Assembly (NCBI RefSeq): GCF_000331005.1 | Contig: NZ_AEJB01000223.1 | Span: 1 to 58,389, forward strand | Length of the DNA: 58,389 nt | Direction of reading: 5' to 3' | Origin: Streptomyces turgidiscabies Car8 | GTDB taxonomy: Bacteria > Actinomycetota > Actinomycetes > Streptomycetales > Streptomycetaceae | Shown: one piece after another, positions 16,871 through 24,675 of the stretch | Position numbering within the stretch: position 1 is the stretch's first letter | Layout of the letters: each line of letters opens with the position of its first letter | Notes under the pieces: generated by a model | Databases searched by the model: none | Told to the model about the DNA's origin: nothing | The model's input: only the letters and a program-made list of their open reading frames with translations | Made by a program: the position numbers and the translations under genes

Positions 16871-18652
16871 ATGGAGCACTTGACTGACCCTGTCAGCCGC
16901 CGCCGGGCACTGACGCTGGCAGGCGGCGCGGTCGCCGCGACCGCCCTCACCCAGACGGGCACGGCGTTCGCCGCCTCGGCGGCGGTTACGTCGGCCGACG
17001 CGATCGTCGTGGGCCACGGGCTCGCCGGGCTGGTCGCCACGGTCGAACTCGCCGCCGCGGGCCGCAAGGTGCTGCTCCTCGACCAGGAACCGGAGTCCAA
17101 CCTGGGTGGCCAGGCCTTCTGGTCGTTCGGCGGGCTGTTCTTCGTCGACTCCGCCGAGCAGCGCCTGATGGGCGTCAAGGACTCCAAGGACCTGGCCTGG
17201 CAGGACTGGCAGGGCGCGGCCGGCTTCGACCGGGACATCGACAACCCGCTCGGCCAGGACCACTGGGGTTACAAGTGGGCGCAGGCGTACGTCGACTTCG
17301 CGTCCGGTGAGAAGCGGGCCTGGCTGGCCGGCCTGGGCATGCAGTGGTTCCCGTTCGTCGGCTGGGCGGAGCGCGGCGGCGGCCTCGCGGACGGCCACGG
17401 CAACTCCGTACCGCGCTTCCACGTCACCTGGGGCACGGGTCCCGCCGTGGTGGAACCGTTCGAGAAGAAGGTGCGGACGGCGGTGGCGAACGGGCTGGTG
17501 ACGTTCAAGCACCGCCATCGCGTGGACGAGCTGATCCGGACGAACGGCACCGTCACCGGCGTACGCGGGGCGGTTCTCGAACCGAGCACCGCGGCGCGCG
17601 GCAAGGCCAGTTCACGGACGGTGGTCGGAAGCTTCGAGCTGAACGCCGAGGTGGTGATCGTGACGTCCGGCGGAATCGGCGCCAACCACGATCTCGTACG
17701 GCAGAACTGGCCGGCCCGGCTGGGCACTCCCCCCAAGTCGATGATCACGGGCGTGCCCGCGCACGTGGACGGACGGATGCTCGGGATCACCGAGCAGGCG
17801 GGCGGACGGATCGTCAACCCGGACCGGATGTGGCACTACACGGAGGGTCTGAAGAACTACGACCCGATCTGGGCCAACCACGGCATCCGTATCCTGCCCG
17901 GCCCGTCGTCGATGTGGTTCGACGCGACCGGCAAGAGGTTCTCCGCACCCGACATGCCGGGCTACGACACCCTCCACACCCTCAAGTCGATCATGGACAC
18001 GGGCTACGACTACTCGTGGTTCGTGACGACCCAGAAGATCCTCGCGAAGGAGTTCGCGCTCTCCGGATCCGAACAGAACCCTGATCTGACCAACAAGGAC
18101 GTCTGGATGCTGCTCTCGCGCGCCTGGCAGACGCCCGAGCCGTTGGAACGGTTCAAGAAGTACGGCGAGGACTTCGTCGTGTCGACCACACTGCCCGAGC
18201 TGGTCCGGGGCATGAACAAGCTGACCGGCACGAGCCTGATCGACCTGGCCGCGCTCCAGCGCCAGATCGAGGCCCGGGACCGTGAGATCGACAACGCGTA
18301 CAGCAAGGACGCCCAGGTGATGGGCATCCGCAACGCCCTCTCCTACCCCGGTGACGTCCTCAGCCGTACGGCGTCGGCCCACAAGATCCTGGACTCCTCG
18401 GCCGGACCACTGATCGCCGTGCGCCTCAACATCCTCACCCGTAAGACACTCGGCGGCCTCCAGACCGACCTGTCGGGCCGCGTCCTCGACGCCACCGGCA
18501 CGCCGGTTCCCGGTCTGTACGCGGCCGGCGAGGTCGCGGGCTTCGGGGGCGGCGGCGTCCACGGATACCGGTCGCTGGAGGGCACGTTCCTCGGCGGCTG
18601 CCTGTTCTCGGGCCGCCAGGCGGGCAGAGCGGCGGCCGCGGCGACGGCCTGA
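16871..18652 (+). CDS. Tat-exported FAD-binding dehydrogenase (fumarate reductase/KstD-like)
   Basis: 593 residues. A twin-arginine signal opens the protein (SRRRALTLAGGAVAATAL, ending AFAASAA). The mature enzyme begins with a dinucleotide fold DAIVVGHGLAGLVATVELAA, an acidic adenosine anchor LLLDQEPESNLGGQ, and ends with the flavoprotein motif VPGLYAAGEVAGFGGGG. It is of the FAD_binding_2 family of succinate/fumarate and 3-ketosteroid dehydrogenases; the substrate is unknown. Export with FAD fits folded Tat transport. GGAAGG lies seven bases before the ATG. Confidence 0.9.
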   Translation: MEHLTDPVSRRRALTLAGGAVAATALTQTGTAFAASAAVTSADAIVVGHGLAGLVATVELAAAGRKVLLLDQEPESNLGGQAFWSFGGLFFVDSAEQRLMGVKDSKDLAWQDWQGAAGFDRDIDNPLGQDHWGYKWAQAYVDFASGEKRAWLAGLGMQWFPFVGWAERGGGLADGHGNSVPRFHVTWGTGPAVVEPFEKKVRTAVANGLVTFKHRHRVDELIRTNGTVTGVRGAVLEPSTAARGKASSRTVVGSFELNAEVVIVTSGGIGANHDLVRQNWPARLGTPPKSMITGVPAHVDGRMLGITEQAGGRIVNPDRMWHYTEGLKNYDPIWANHGIRILPGPSSMWFDATGKRFSAPDMPGYDTLHTLKSIMDTGYDYSWFVTTQKILAKEFALSGSEQNPDLTNKDVWMLLSRAWQTPEPLERFKKYGEDFVVSTTLPELVRGMNKLTGTSLIDLAALQRQIEARDREIDNAYSKDAQVMGIRNALSYPGDVLSRTASAHKILDSSAGPLIAVRLNILTRKTLGGLQTDLSGRVLDATGTPVPGLYAAGEVAGFGGGGVHGYRSLEGTFLGGCLFSGRQAGRAAAAATA

Positions 18653-18659
18653 CGGCGTA

Positions 18660-18692
18660 GCCGGGGGTACGGCGGTTCACCGTACCCCCGGC
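18660..18692. terminator. Bidirectional terminator between convergent genes
   Basis: Perfect 13-base arms GCCGGGGGTACGG / CCGTACCCCCGGC flank a seven-base loop. The hairpin lies between the stop of the FAD dehydrogenase and the stop of the minus-strand Tat protein and can serve both. Confidence 0.85.
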
Positions 18693-18729
18693 GGACGGCC
18701 CGGTCTGCCCGGCCGGGCCGACGGGGCCG

Positions 18730-20166
18730 CTACGCGCGAAGGGGGTTCGTGCGGGTCGCCGCCAGCAGGTACCAGGCGGTGGCGCCCGTGTGGCGGTACG
18801 GGTAGTAGCCGAAGCCGAAGCCCGTGTCGAGGGGGCTGCTCGCCGAGACGACCCCGGCGCGTTCGGGCAGGGCCAGGGTGCCCACGGTCTGGCCCGTGCC
18901 GAGGAGTTCCTGGGCCCGCTCGGCGGAGGCGATCAGCCGGTGGGCGCGCGCCTCGTCGCCGTGTCCGGCGCGGTCCCGGAGGGCGAGGGCGAGGTGCGCG
19001 GTCCCCTCGAACCAGACTCCGTTGCGGTCGGGCTTCGGCTGGAACTCGGCGATGGGGGCGGCCTCGTTCGCCAGCAGGCTCGCGGAGCTGAAGGTGACGC
19101 CCTCGTACGACTGTCCCGCGGGCACCGTGCTGTTGGTGCGGTCGGCCCGGTCCAGGACGGCGAGTTCGGTGGCGGCCCAGTCCAACGACCGCGAGTATCT
19201 GCGGGAGTTGAGGGCGAGGTGGGTCCAGGTCTGGGTGTCCTCGGGGATCGGGGACTTGTTGACGGTCACTCCGTCGTTGGTGCCCGTGTAGAAGAACCCG
19301 GCGCCCGCTGTGCCGACCGGCTCCCACATCTTCTCGACGAACGCCCGCGCTGTCGCCCGCCGTTGCCGCCACACCGGGTCCCCGGTGAGCAGGGCGAGTT
19401 GCCCGAAGAGGGCGACCAGGTCGGTGTTGTGCTCGGTCGAGCTGAACGGCAGTTTCGCGTTGCCGCCGTCGACGCCGAACTTGTAGCCGCCCAGGGGCTG
19501 TTCGGTACTGGCGTTCACCTGGATCCAGGTGCCGATCCGTACGGCGCCGTCGACGAAGCGGCGCTTCCCGGTCCGGCGGGCCAGCGCGGCGAGCGCGATC
19601 CCGGCCCAGGCCATGTCGCCCACGGCGGTACCGGTGAACCCGAACTGCGTACCCACGTTGGCGGTGCCGTCGGCCCGCACGAACCCGTCGGGCTGCGCGA
19701 CCCCGTCGAAGAAGACGTACGGCCCGACGTTGTAGGCCTGCCGGAGCCTGCCGTCGTCGTACGCCGGGTCGTGCGACTGCGCGTACAGCAGTGCGTCCCC
19801 GAGGGCGACGGCCCGGCGCCGGCCGGCCTCGGTGCGGGTGGCGAGGTGGGCGAGTACCGCGAGGGCGTTGTCGTAGGTGAACGCCGTGCTGAACAGGCCC
19901 GCCTGGTCGGTGTAGCTCTGAGTGAGGCGGATGTCGCCGTGGTCGGGGTAGGCGTCCATGGCGGCGGCGAGGAAGGAGTGGGCGCGGCGCTCGGCGGGCG
20001 CGACGGAACTCCCGTAGCCAGTAAGGGAGTTGGAGGCACCCGCTACGCCCGATCCGGCTGCCGTGAGCGCGACGGCGCCGAGGCCGGCGGCACCGATGAG
20101 CGCCCGGCGGCTGAGCGCGGGACCTGGCGCGTCTTCTCTGTCGGACCTGCCGTTTCTGCCGTTCAT
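18730..20166 (-). CDS. Tat-exported protein resembling six-hairpin glycosidases
   Basis: 478 residues. A Tat signal starts the chain (LSRRALIGAAGLGAVALTAA). The mature part is helix-rich with recurring aromatic and Gly patches (TAFTYDNALAVLAHLATR, GDMAWAGIALAALARRTGKR, TEHNTDLVALFGQLALLTG, GFGFGYYPYRHTGATAWYL), as in (alpha/alpha)6 barrels of carbohydrate-active enzymes. Neither catalytic residues nor family are certain. AGGAGA precedes the ATG at 20166. A LacI-family operator lies 19 bases upstream, so carbohydrate-responsive repression is likely. Confidence 0.8.
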   Translation of the reverse strand: MNGRNGRSDREDAPGPALSRRALIGAAGLGAVALTAAGSGVAGASNSLTGYGSSVAPAERRAHSFLAAAMDAYPDHGDIRLTQSYTDQAGLFSTAFTYDNALAVLAHLATRTEAGRRRAVALGDALLYAQSHDPAYDDGRLRQAYNVGPYVFFDGVAQPDGFVRADGTANVGTQFGFTGTAVGDMAWAGIALAALARRTGKRRFVDGAVRIGTWIQVNASTEQPLGGYKFGVDGGNAKLPFSSTEHNTDLVALFGQLALLTGDPVWRQRRATARAFVEKMWEPVGTAGAGFFYTGTNDGVTVNKSPIPEDTQTWTHLALNSRRYSRSLDWAATELAVLDRADRTNSTVPAGQSYEGVTFSSASLLANEAAPIAEFQPKPDRNGVWFEGTAHLALALRDRAGHGDEARAHRLIASAERAQELLGTGQTVGTLALPERAGVVSASSPLDTGFGFGYYPYRHTGATAWYLLAATRTNPLRA

Positions 20167-20184
20167 GGGTCTCCTCTGCTGGTC

Positions 20185-20198
20185 TGAGAGCGCTCTCA
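20185..20198. promoter_or_regulatory. LacI-family operator
   Basis: TGAGAGCGCTCTCA is a perfect 14-base palindrome with the central CG typical of LacI/CebR-type sites in Streptomyces. It lies just upstream of the ribosome site of the Tat-exported protein. No LacI gene is in the window, so the repressor is encoded elsewhere. Confidence 0.75.
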
Positions 20199-20319
20199 CG
20201 AACGCGCTGGCTCATTCTGCTGCCGCACCCTGGGCGGGTCAACGCCCCTGCTGTGCACGCAGGTTGAACTGCCATGGCGGAAGTGCGGCGGCAGCACGTC
20301 GGGAGTTCGGCGGAAGGAG

Positions 20320-20353
20320 GAAACCCCGGGCCAGGAGGGTGACCCGGGGTTTC
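20320..20353 (-). terminator. Terminator after the acyltransferase gene
   Basis: Perfect 11-base arms GAAACCCCGGG / CCCGGGGTTTC with a 12-base loop, 32 bases beyond the minus-strand acyltransferase stop. Confidence 0.82.
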
Positions 20354-20384
20354 GGTAGAGGGGGCGCGGTCGGCCGTCGGCCGG

Positions 20385-21641
20385 TCAGGGCACGGACGAG
20401 GCGTTGCGCAGTCGCGCGAACGACGTATCCAGTCCGCGTTTCATCAGCCGCGCCAGGGGCGCTTCCACGAACTTGTGCACCAGCCAGCTCAGTGCGAGGA
20501 AGCCGGCGATGACGGAGACGACCAGAAGCCGGGCGTCCATGATGTCGCGCAGCCGGTTGATGAGCGTCGTACCGACCAGGTAGTGCATCAGATAGAACGG
20601 GTAGGTCAACGCACCCGCCGTGACCAGCCACTTCCAGCGGATACGGTCGGTGTAGCCGAGCGAGACGGCGACCATCACCAGCAGGAACACGGTGAAGATC
20701 AGTGTGCTTCCGCGCCAGCTGGAGACCCGTTCGACGGTGTCGATGCGATGCCCCAGTTCCCGCTGCCCCATCAGCCAGGTCAGGGCGAGGATGCCCCAGA
20801 GCAACAGGTCCTGGCCGAACCGGTACATGAGGTAGAGGGCGAGGCCGGCGATGAAGTACCAGGCACCCTCGGGGTTGACGATCAGCGTCGCCGGGCGGAA
20901 GCCGGCCGCCGGCGTGATCATCGCGGCGGCGCCCCAGAGGCAGCAGAACACCACGACCTTGCGGTACGTCAGCCCGGTCACGACGACTGCCATGAAGAGC
21001 AGGTAGAAGCGCAGCTCCGCCCACAGCGTCCAGTACACGTTGTCGACGTTCGGGCCGAACGAACCGGACTGCATCATCGTGAAGTTGAGCAGGATGTCAC
21101 GTGCCCGGTGCCGCGGCCACACACCGGGCATGACCATCAGAGCCACGGAGGTGAAGATGATGCCGAACCAGTACGCCGGGTAGAGGCGGATCACTCGGGA
21201 GGTGAAGAACTGTCGAGGGGTGCGCCCCCAGCACGACATACAGATGACGAACCCGCTGATCACGAAGAAGATCTCGACGCCTACCCAGCCGTACGCGGAG
21301 AACCGGAACCAGGTCGGCATGATGTCGGAGGCCGGCCGGTCCCAGATCACGTTGCCCGGCTGGTTCGCCCGCCAGGTTCCGGCGTAGTGGTGGAGGGCCA
21401 CGACGAGGGCGGCGAGCAGACGGAGCCCGTCGATGGCGTAGAGCCGGCGGTCACCGCGCCCCGGGATGGCGGCGTGCTTCGCGGCCGTCCGGGTGGGCTT
21501 CTTCGTCGTCCCGGCGGGCCCGCGCGACTGCTCGGTCGTGGCGAGCGGGAGCGGCTGCCGTGGGGAGGGGATCACCTTCTGCATCCCGCCCATGACCCGC
21601 CCCCGCATCGGCGGCCCACTGTCCGCGTCCTGCATCGACAC
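20385..21641 (-). CDS. Acyltransferase family 3 membrane protein
   Basis: About 418 residues. After a basic cytosolic stretch of about 65 residues, the acyltransferase_3 fold begins at RLYAIDGLRLLAALVVALHH. The active-site histidines are in VALHHYAG and the conserved RLYPAYWFGI follows; about ten hydrophobic helices run to LSWLVHKFVEAPLA. These proteins transfer acetyl or other acyl groups to surface glycans, lipids or antibiotics. A GTG at 21641 has GGGGGAAA upstream; an ATG two codons later is possible. The 250 bases before it are AT-richer and show no other gene. Confidence 0.88.
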   Translation of the reverse strand: MSMQDADSGPPMRGRVMGGMQKVIPSPRQPLPLATTEQSRGPAGTTKKPTRTAAKHAAIPGRGDRRLYAIDGLRLLAALVVALHHYAGTWRANQPGNVIWDRPASDIMPTWFRFSAYGWVGVEIFFVISGFVICMSCWGRTPRQFFTSRVIRLYPAYWFGIIFTSVALMVMPGVWPRHRARDILLNFTMMQSGSFGPNVDNVYWTLWAELRFYLLFMAVVVTGLTYRKVVVFCCLWGAAAMITPAAGFRPATLIVNPEGAWYFIAGLALYLMYRFGQDLLLWGILALTWLMGQRELGHRIDTVERVSSWRGSTLIFTVFLLVMVAVSLGYTDRIRWKWLVTAGALTYPFYLMHYLVGTTLINRLRDIMDARLLVVSVIAGFLALSWLVHKFVEAPLARLMKRGLDTSFARLRNASSVP

Positions 21642-21892
21642 CCGATTTCCCCCATCACACAGCTCGCCCACGTCAACCGGCCACGCCCCGAGAACGACGA
21701 CGACGGCCGGCAGCGGAACGGCGGGCGCTTGCCCAGCAGTAATCACGGCAAACCCGCGAACACCGTAGAACCTCAAGGTTCACGCACAGAGACTTCTGGA
21801 GCAGAACGAGGGTTGTAGAGCGGATGAGGTCGAGTTTCGACGAGATGTGGAAGGTTTTGTTCCTGTTGATGTTGGTGCGGAGCCCCGTCCTC

Positions 21893-22213
21893 CTACGATT
21901 CGCCGAAGGGTTCGTCACTCCACCGGAACCAGGCCTGACTTCCCTGAATGTGCAAAAGGAATTCTGCAACGGGGCCTGACGGGGCTACGAGGGTGAGGGC
22001 GCGGGAGATGCGGTCGTAGGTGTCCTCGAACTCGTCGTACCGCTCCGCGTCGAGGAGGGCGAGCGTCTCGGAGAACCACGGCTCGACTGCGGCGAACGCC
22101 GGTTCGGGTACGAAACGCCCGCTCAGCCAGGGGAAGTCGGCGTCCTCGATCATGATCTCGCCGAGCAACACCTTGTCCCGCTCCAGGCGCCAGACCTGAC
22201 CCTCGAAACCCAT
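21893..22213 (-). CDS. Hypothetical small acidic protein
   Basis: 106 residues beginning MGFEGQVWRLERDKVLLGEI, with GRFVPEPAFAAVEPWFSETL and a tryptophan-rich end (SQAWFRWSDEPFGES). I do not recognise a named domain; codon use is normal and it reads as a folded, acidic cytoplasmic protein. A second, well-formed protein-like frame lies directly upstream (about 22215-22418), shifted by one base, so this could be the rear part of a larger gene broken by a frameshift. Confidence 0.6.
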   Translation of the reverse strand: MGFEGQVWRLERDKVLLGEIMIEDADFPWLSGRFVPEPAFAAVEPWFSETLALLDAERYDEFEDTYDRISRALTLVAPSGPVAEFLLHIQGSQAWFRWSDEPFGES

Positions 22214-22438
22214 CTCGGCCCGCTTCCTTGTCCTCGTCGTGCCCCTCCTCACCCTCCGGCGCGCGAGGAAGGCCGAGCCTGTCGAAGAGCGGGGCGAACT
22301 GTTCCTCCGCGAAGACCTGGCGCGAACGCGGCACGTCCTCAACGAGGTTCACCGGCATGGCCGAACCGGTTGACCGGGCCCAAGCCAGGGCCTCCCGCTC
22401 TTCCAGCCTCTCGGCCACACCCTAAAATCCGCCACTGA

Positions 22439-22732
22439 CAACGAAGGCCAATCGGGAAGCGGAAGAACATCACCGTGCAGGTGCTGCCGTTCAGCGCGGG
22501 TGCACTGGCTGCCCTGACCTCTGCTTTCTCCACCTTCAGCTTCGACGCGGAACCGACGGTGGAAGCCGTGACCCTGGAGAACCTGCGCGGCACATCGGTC
22601 CTCGAAGGGCCCGAGGATCTAACCGCTTACGCCAACGCGTACGACCTACTACGCTCGGCGGCACTGACACCGGACGCGAGTACGAGGCTCATCCGGCGTG
22701 TACTGCGGACCACCAAGGAAGACACATCGTGA
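22439..22732 (+). pseudogene. Truncated DUF5753 regulator (C-terminal part only)
   Basis: The frame encodes NITVQVLPFSAGALAAL and a helical tail ending LIRRVLRTTKED, the typical last 90 residues of DUF5753 regulators (compare NVRLQIMPFGFGGHSGESG in the intact gene at 1603). The HTH and the front of the ligand domain are missing; an in-frame TGA occurs at 22436. A GTG at 22475 could still start an 85-residue product. It overlaps the DUF397 fusion downstream by four bases, the usual order for this gene pair. Confidence 0.7.
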
Positions 22733-23346
22733 CCGAGGTTGCAGGCACCTTCCGGAAGTCGTCGTACTCGGGGACACAGAGCAACTGCGTAGAGGTCGCC
22801 GACACCATCACCGGCGGCCGAGCCGTACGCGACAGCAAGGACCGGCTCAGCGGACCGCTGCTCACCTTCGCCCCCGGCGGCCGGCAGGCGTTCCTGGTCG
22901 GTGCAAAGGACGGGGAGTTCGGTCGCGCCGCTCGCGGTGAGGCCTCAGCGACGAGTTTCACAGAATCACAGGTTCAGAAAGCGATGCACATGACCAGCCG
23001 GCATGCACCGACCACCACCCTGTGGCGTCCTACCGGCCCCAAGGAACTGGACCTGGTCCGTGATCTGAACTGGCGTGCGTGGCCGCCTCGACTGCCTGAG
23101 CAGCCGATCTTCTATCCGGTCCTCAACGAGGACTACGCGGTCAAGATCGCGCGGGACTGGAACGTGAAGCATGACGGTGCCGGCTTCGTCACCCGGTTCG
23201 AGGTCGACTCGGAGTTCCTGAGCCGGTATCCCGTCCAGCAGGCCGGCGGCCGGACCATCCTCGAACTCTGGATTCCGGCCGAGGAACTGGACGACCTCAA
23301 CGACCACATCGTCGGCGAGATCCAGGTGGTTCACGAGTTCCGCTGA
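22729..23346 (+). CDS. DUF397 domain fused to an ADP-ribosylation/crystallin J1-like protein
   Basis: 205 residues. Residues 1-70 are DUF397 (FRKSSYSGTQSNCVEVAD, RAVRDSKDRL, LVGAKDGEFG). After a short Ala/Ser/Thr linker, residues from about 95 form a compact domain (TTLWRPTGPKELDLVRDLNW, QPIFYPVLNEDYAVKIARDW, RTILELWIPAEELDDLN) that I recall as a standalone actinobacterial protein often labelled ADP-ribosylation/crystallin J1; that label is not proven. The in-frame fusion seems to come from loss of the DUF397 stop. GTGA overlap with the upstream fragment. Confidence 0.7.
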   Translation: MTEVAGTFRKSSYSGTQSNCVEVADTITGGRAVRDSKDRLSGPLLTFAPGGRQAFLVGAKDGEFGRAARGEASATSFTESQVQKAMHMTSRHAPTTTLWRPTGPKELDLVRDLNWRAWPPRLPEQPIFYPVLNEDYAVKIARDWNVKHDGAGFVTRFEVDSEFLSRYPVQQAGGRTILELWIPAEELDDLNDHIVGEIQVVHEFR

Positions 23347-23366
23347 AGCAGGAGTCGCACCACCGC

Positions 23367-23657
23367 ATGCCGTCCGAACCTGGGAGCCCGCCGGGCCCCG
23401 AGTGGGAGACCGTCTGCCGCGTCTGTGGATACGACGACGGAGTGGAGCCCTTCTGGGAACAGGGCTGGCCCAATGAAGGTGCCGTCTGCCCGTGCTGCGG
23501 CAACGAGCCGAGCATGAGCGACGTCGGCGTCATGGGGATCCGTAGCTACCGCGGGTACTGGCTCGGCCAGGGTGCCCCGTGGAGCTCACCCGGTTCCCGC
23601 CCGAAGGACTGGGACCTGCTGGAGCAGGTGGCCCACATTCCGGCCGAGTGGCGCTGA
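23367..23657 (+). CDS. Cysteine-rich CPCC-like small protein
   Basis: 96 residues with two paired-cysteine knuckles, VCRVCGYDDG and CPCCGNE, spaced about 29 residues apart, then an aromatic C-terminus (SYRGYWLGQGAPWSSPG). It resembles the Cys-rich CPCC family and probably binds one zinc. Such proteins often accompany toxin or immunity genes. It begins 20 bases after the DUF397 fusion and is probably cotranscribed. Confidence 0.7.
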   Translation: MPSEPGSPPGPEWETVCRVCGYDDGVEPFWEQGWPNEGAVCPCCGNEPSMSDVGVMGIRSYRGYWLGQGAPWSSPGSRPKDWDLLEQVAHIPAEWR

Positions 23658-23752
23658 CCACCACCCATTCGGAGACCCGCGGCCTGCTTCCCTGTGCGAT
23701 GAGCCTTCCTCGTAGCGGCCCGCCACGAGTTCGAGTGTGTGATCAGTCTGAA

Positions 23753-23769
23753 TAACAAAACTCTTGTTA
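23753..23769. promoter_or_regulatory. Inverted repeat before the antitoxin gene
   Basis: TAACAA-aactc-TTGTTA, perfect six-base arms, lies 11 bases upstream of the CopG-type ATG, where an autoregulatory toxin-antitoxin operator is expected. Confidence 0.5.
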
Positions 23770-23780
23770 AGGTCGGCGGC

Positions 23781-24053
23781 ATGGCCACACCCCCCGCCCC
23801 CGGCGAAGGCCCCGTCCGCCCCGTCTCCGTCTCTCTCCATGAGGGCACCATCGCCGCCCTCAAGGAGCGGACCGGCAAACGAGGGATGTCCGCGTACGTC
23901 GAAGCCCTCATCCAGCGCCAGCTGGAGCGGGACCGGCTGCGCGAACTCATCGAAGAAGCCGAAGCCGAACACGGCCCGGTCGATCAGGCCGCCGTCGAGG
24001 CCAAGCGGGCGCTGCTGCGTGGAGGCACGGCCGACTCGGCGGACGCCGTGTGA
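23781..24053 (+). CDS. Ribbon-helix-helix (CopG-like) antitoxin
   Basis: 90 residues. A ribbon-helix-helix-like core (RPVSVSLHEGTIAALKERTG, then KRGMSAYVEALIQRQLERDR) is followed by an acidic helical tail (LIEEAEAEHGPVDQAAVEAK) suited to wrap the toxin. The ATG at 23781 is preferred; upstream in-frame codons lie in the operator. Its stop overlaps the PIN toxin start by four bases, the usual order of VapBC-type pairs. Confidence 0.8.
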   Translation: MATPPAPGEGPVRPVSVSLHEGTIAALKERTGKRGMSAYVEALIQRQLERDRLRELIEEAEAEHGPVDQAAVEAKRALLRGGTADSADAV

Positions 24054-24442
24054 CGGGGACGCTCGTTCTAAACTGCGAGGGGCTGTCCAACGTCGTACGA
24101 CGCACACCCGAGCTCACCGAGTGGCTCGCCGCTGCCGAAGCCGAGGACATTCGTGTGGTCGTCAGCTCCGTCACCCTCGTCGAAGCCCGCGATCCCAGGA
24201 CCAGCCAGGCCCGTTTCGACCATGTGGTGTCCCGCGTCAACATCGTCCCGCCCACCGAGGCCATCGCCCGTCACGCGGGCAAGCTGCTCGCCGCAGCAGG
24301 CCTGCACGGGCACAAGTACGCCCTCGACGCGATCGTCGCCGCCACGGCACTCGCCTCACCGGCTCCGGTGACCGTCCTGACCTCGGACCCCGAGGATCTT
24401 TTCAGGCTGTGCGGCACGAGTGCCCATGTGATCAAGGTCTGA
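24050..24442 (+). CDS. PIN-domain VapC-like toxin with altered first acidic residue
   Basis: 130 residues. PIN fold: VLNCEGLSNVVRR at the N-terminus, SSVTLVEARDP, YALDAIVAATAL and VTVLTSDPEDLFRL. VapC toxins are magnesium-dependent RNases using three or four acidic residues. The first, normally Asp in a VLDxxxL motif, is Asn here (residue 8), while the later Glu and Asp residues remain. It could be a weakened or inactive nuclease. GTGA overlap with the antitoxin implies translational coupling. Confidence 0.78.
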   Translation: MTGTLVLNCEGLSNVVRRTPELTEWLAAAEAEDIRVVVSSVTLVEARDPRTSQARFDHVVSRVNIVPPTEAIARHAGKLLAAAGLHGHKYALDAIVAATALASPAPVTVLTSDPEDLFRLCGTSAHVIKV

Positions 24443-24675
24443 CTGTCGGCTCTCCGGCGGCGGTGTCGTCGTACGCGTCGCAGACACGAAGCTGATCTCG
24501 CCGACGCACCCCGTGCTTCCTGGTCGTGGTCGTGCAAGGCGCTCCGGTAGCGGCCTGAGTGGTCCTGACAGATGTCAGGACAGCAGGCGGCGCCTCGCCG
24601 CGTACGTTGCTCTCGGTCCGCAGGGCGGCAACCGCGGACCGGGACTACGCGCCGCATCGGGGGAAGTGGGTGTTC

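Noticed and set aside
18677..20275. A 532-codon minus-strand frame overlapping the Tat protein
   Set aside because: Arg-rich, no motifs, and out of phase with a well-supported Tat-signal protein with ribosome site and operator.
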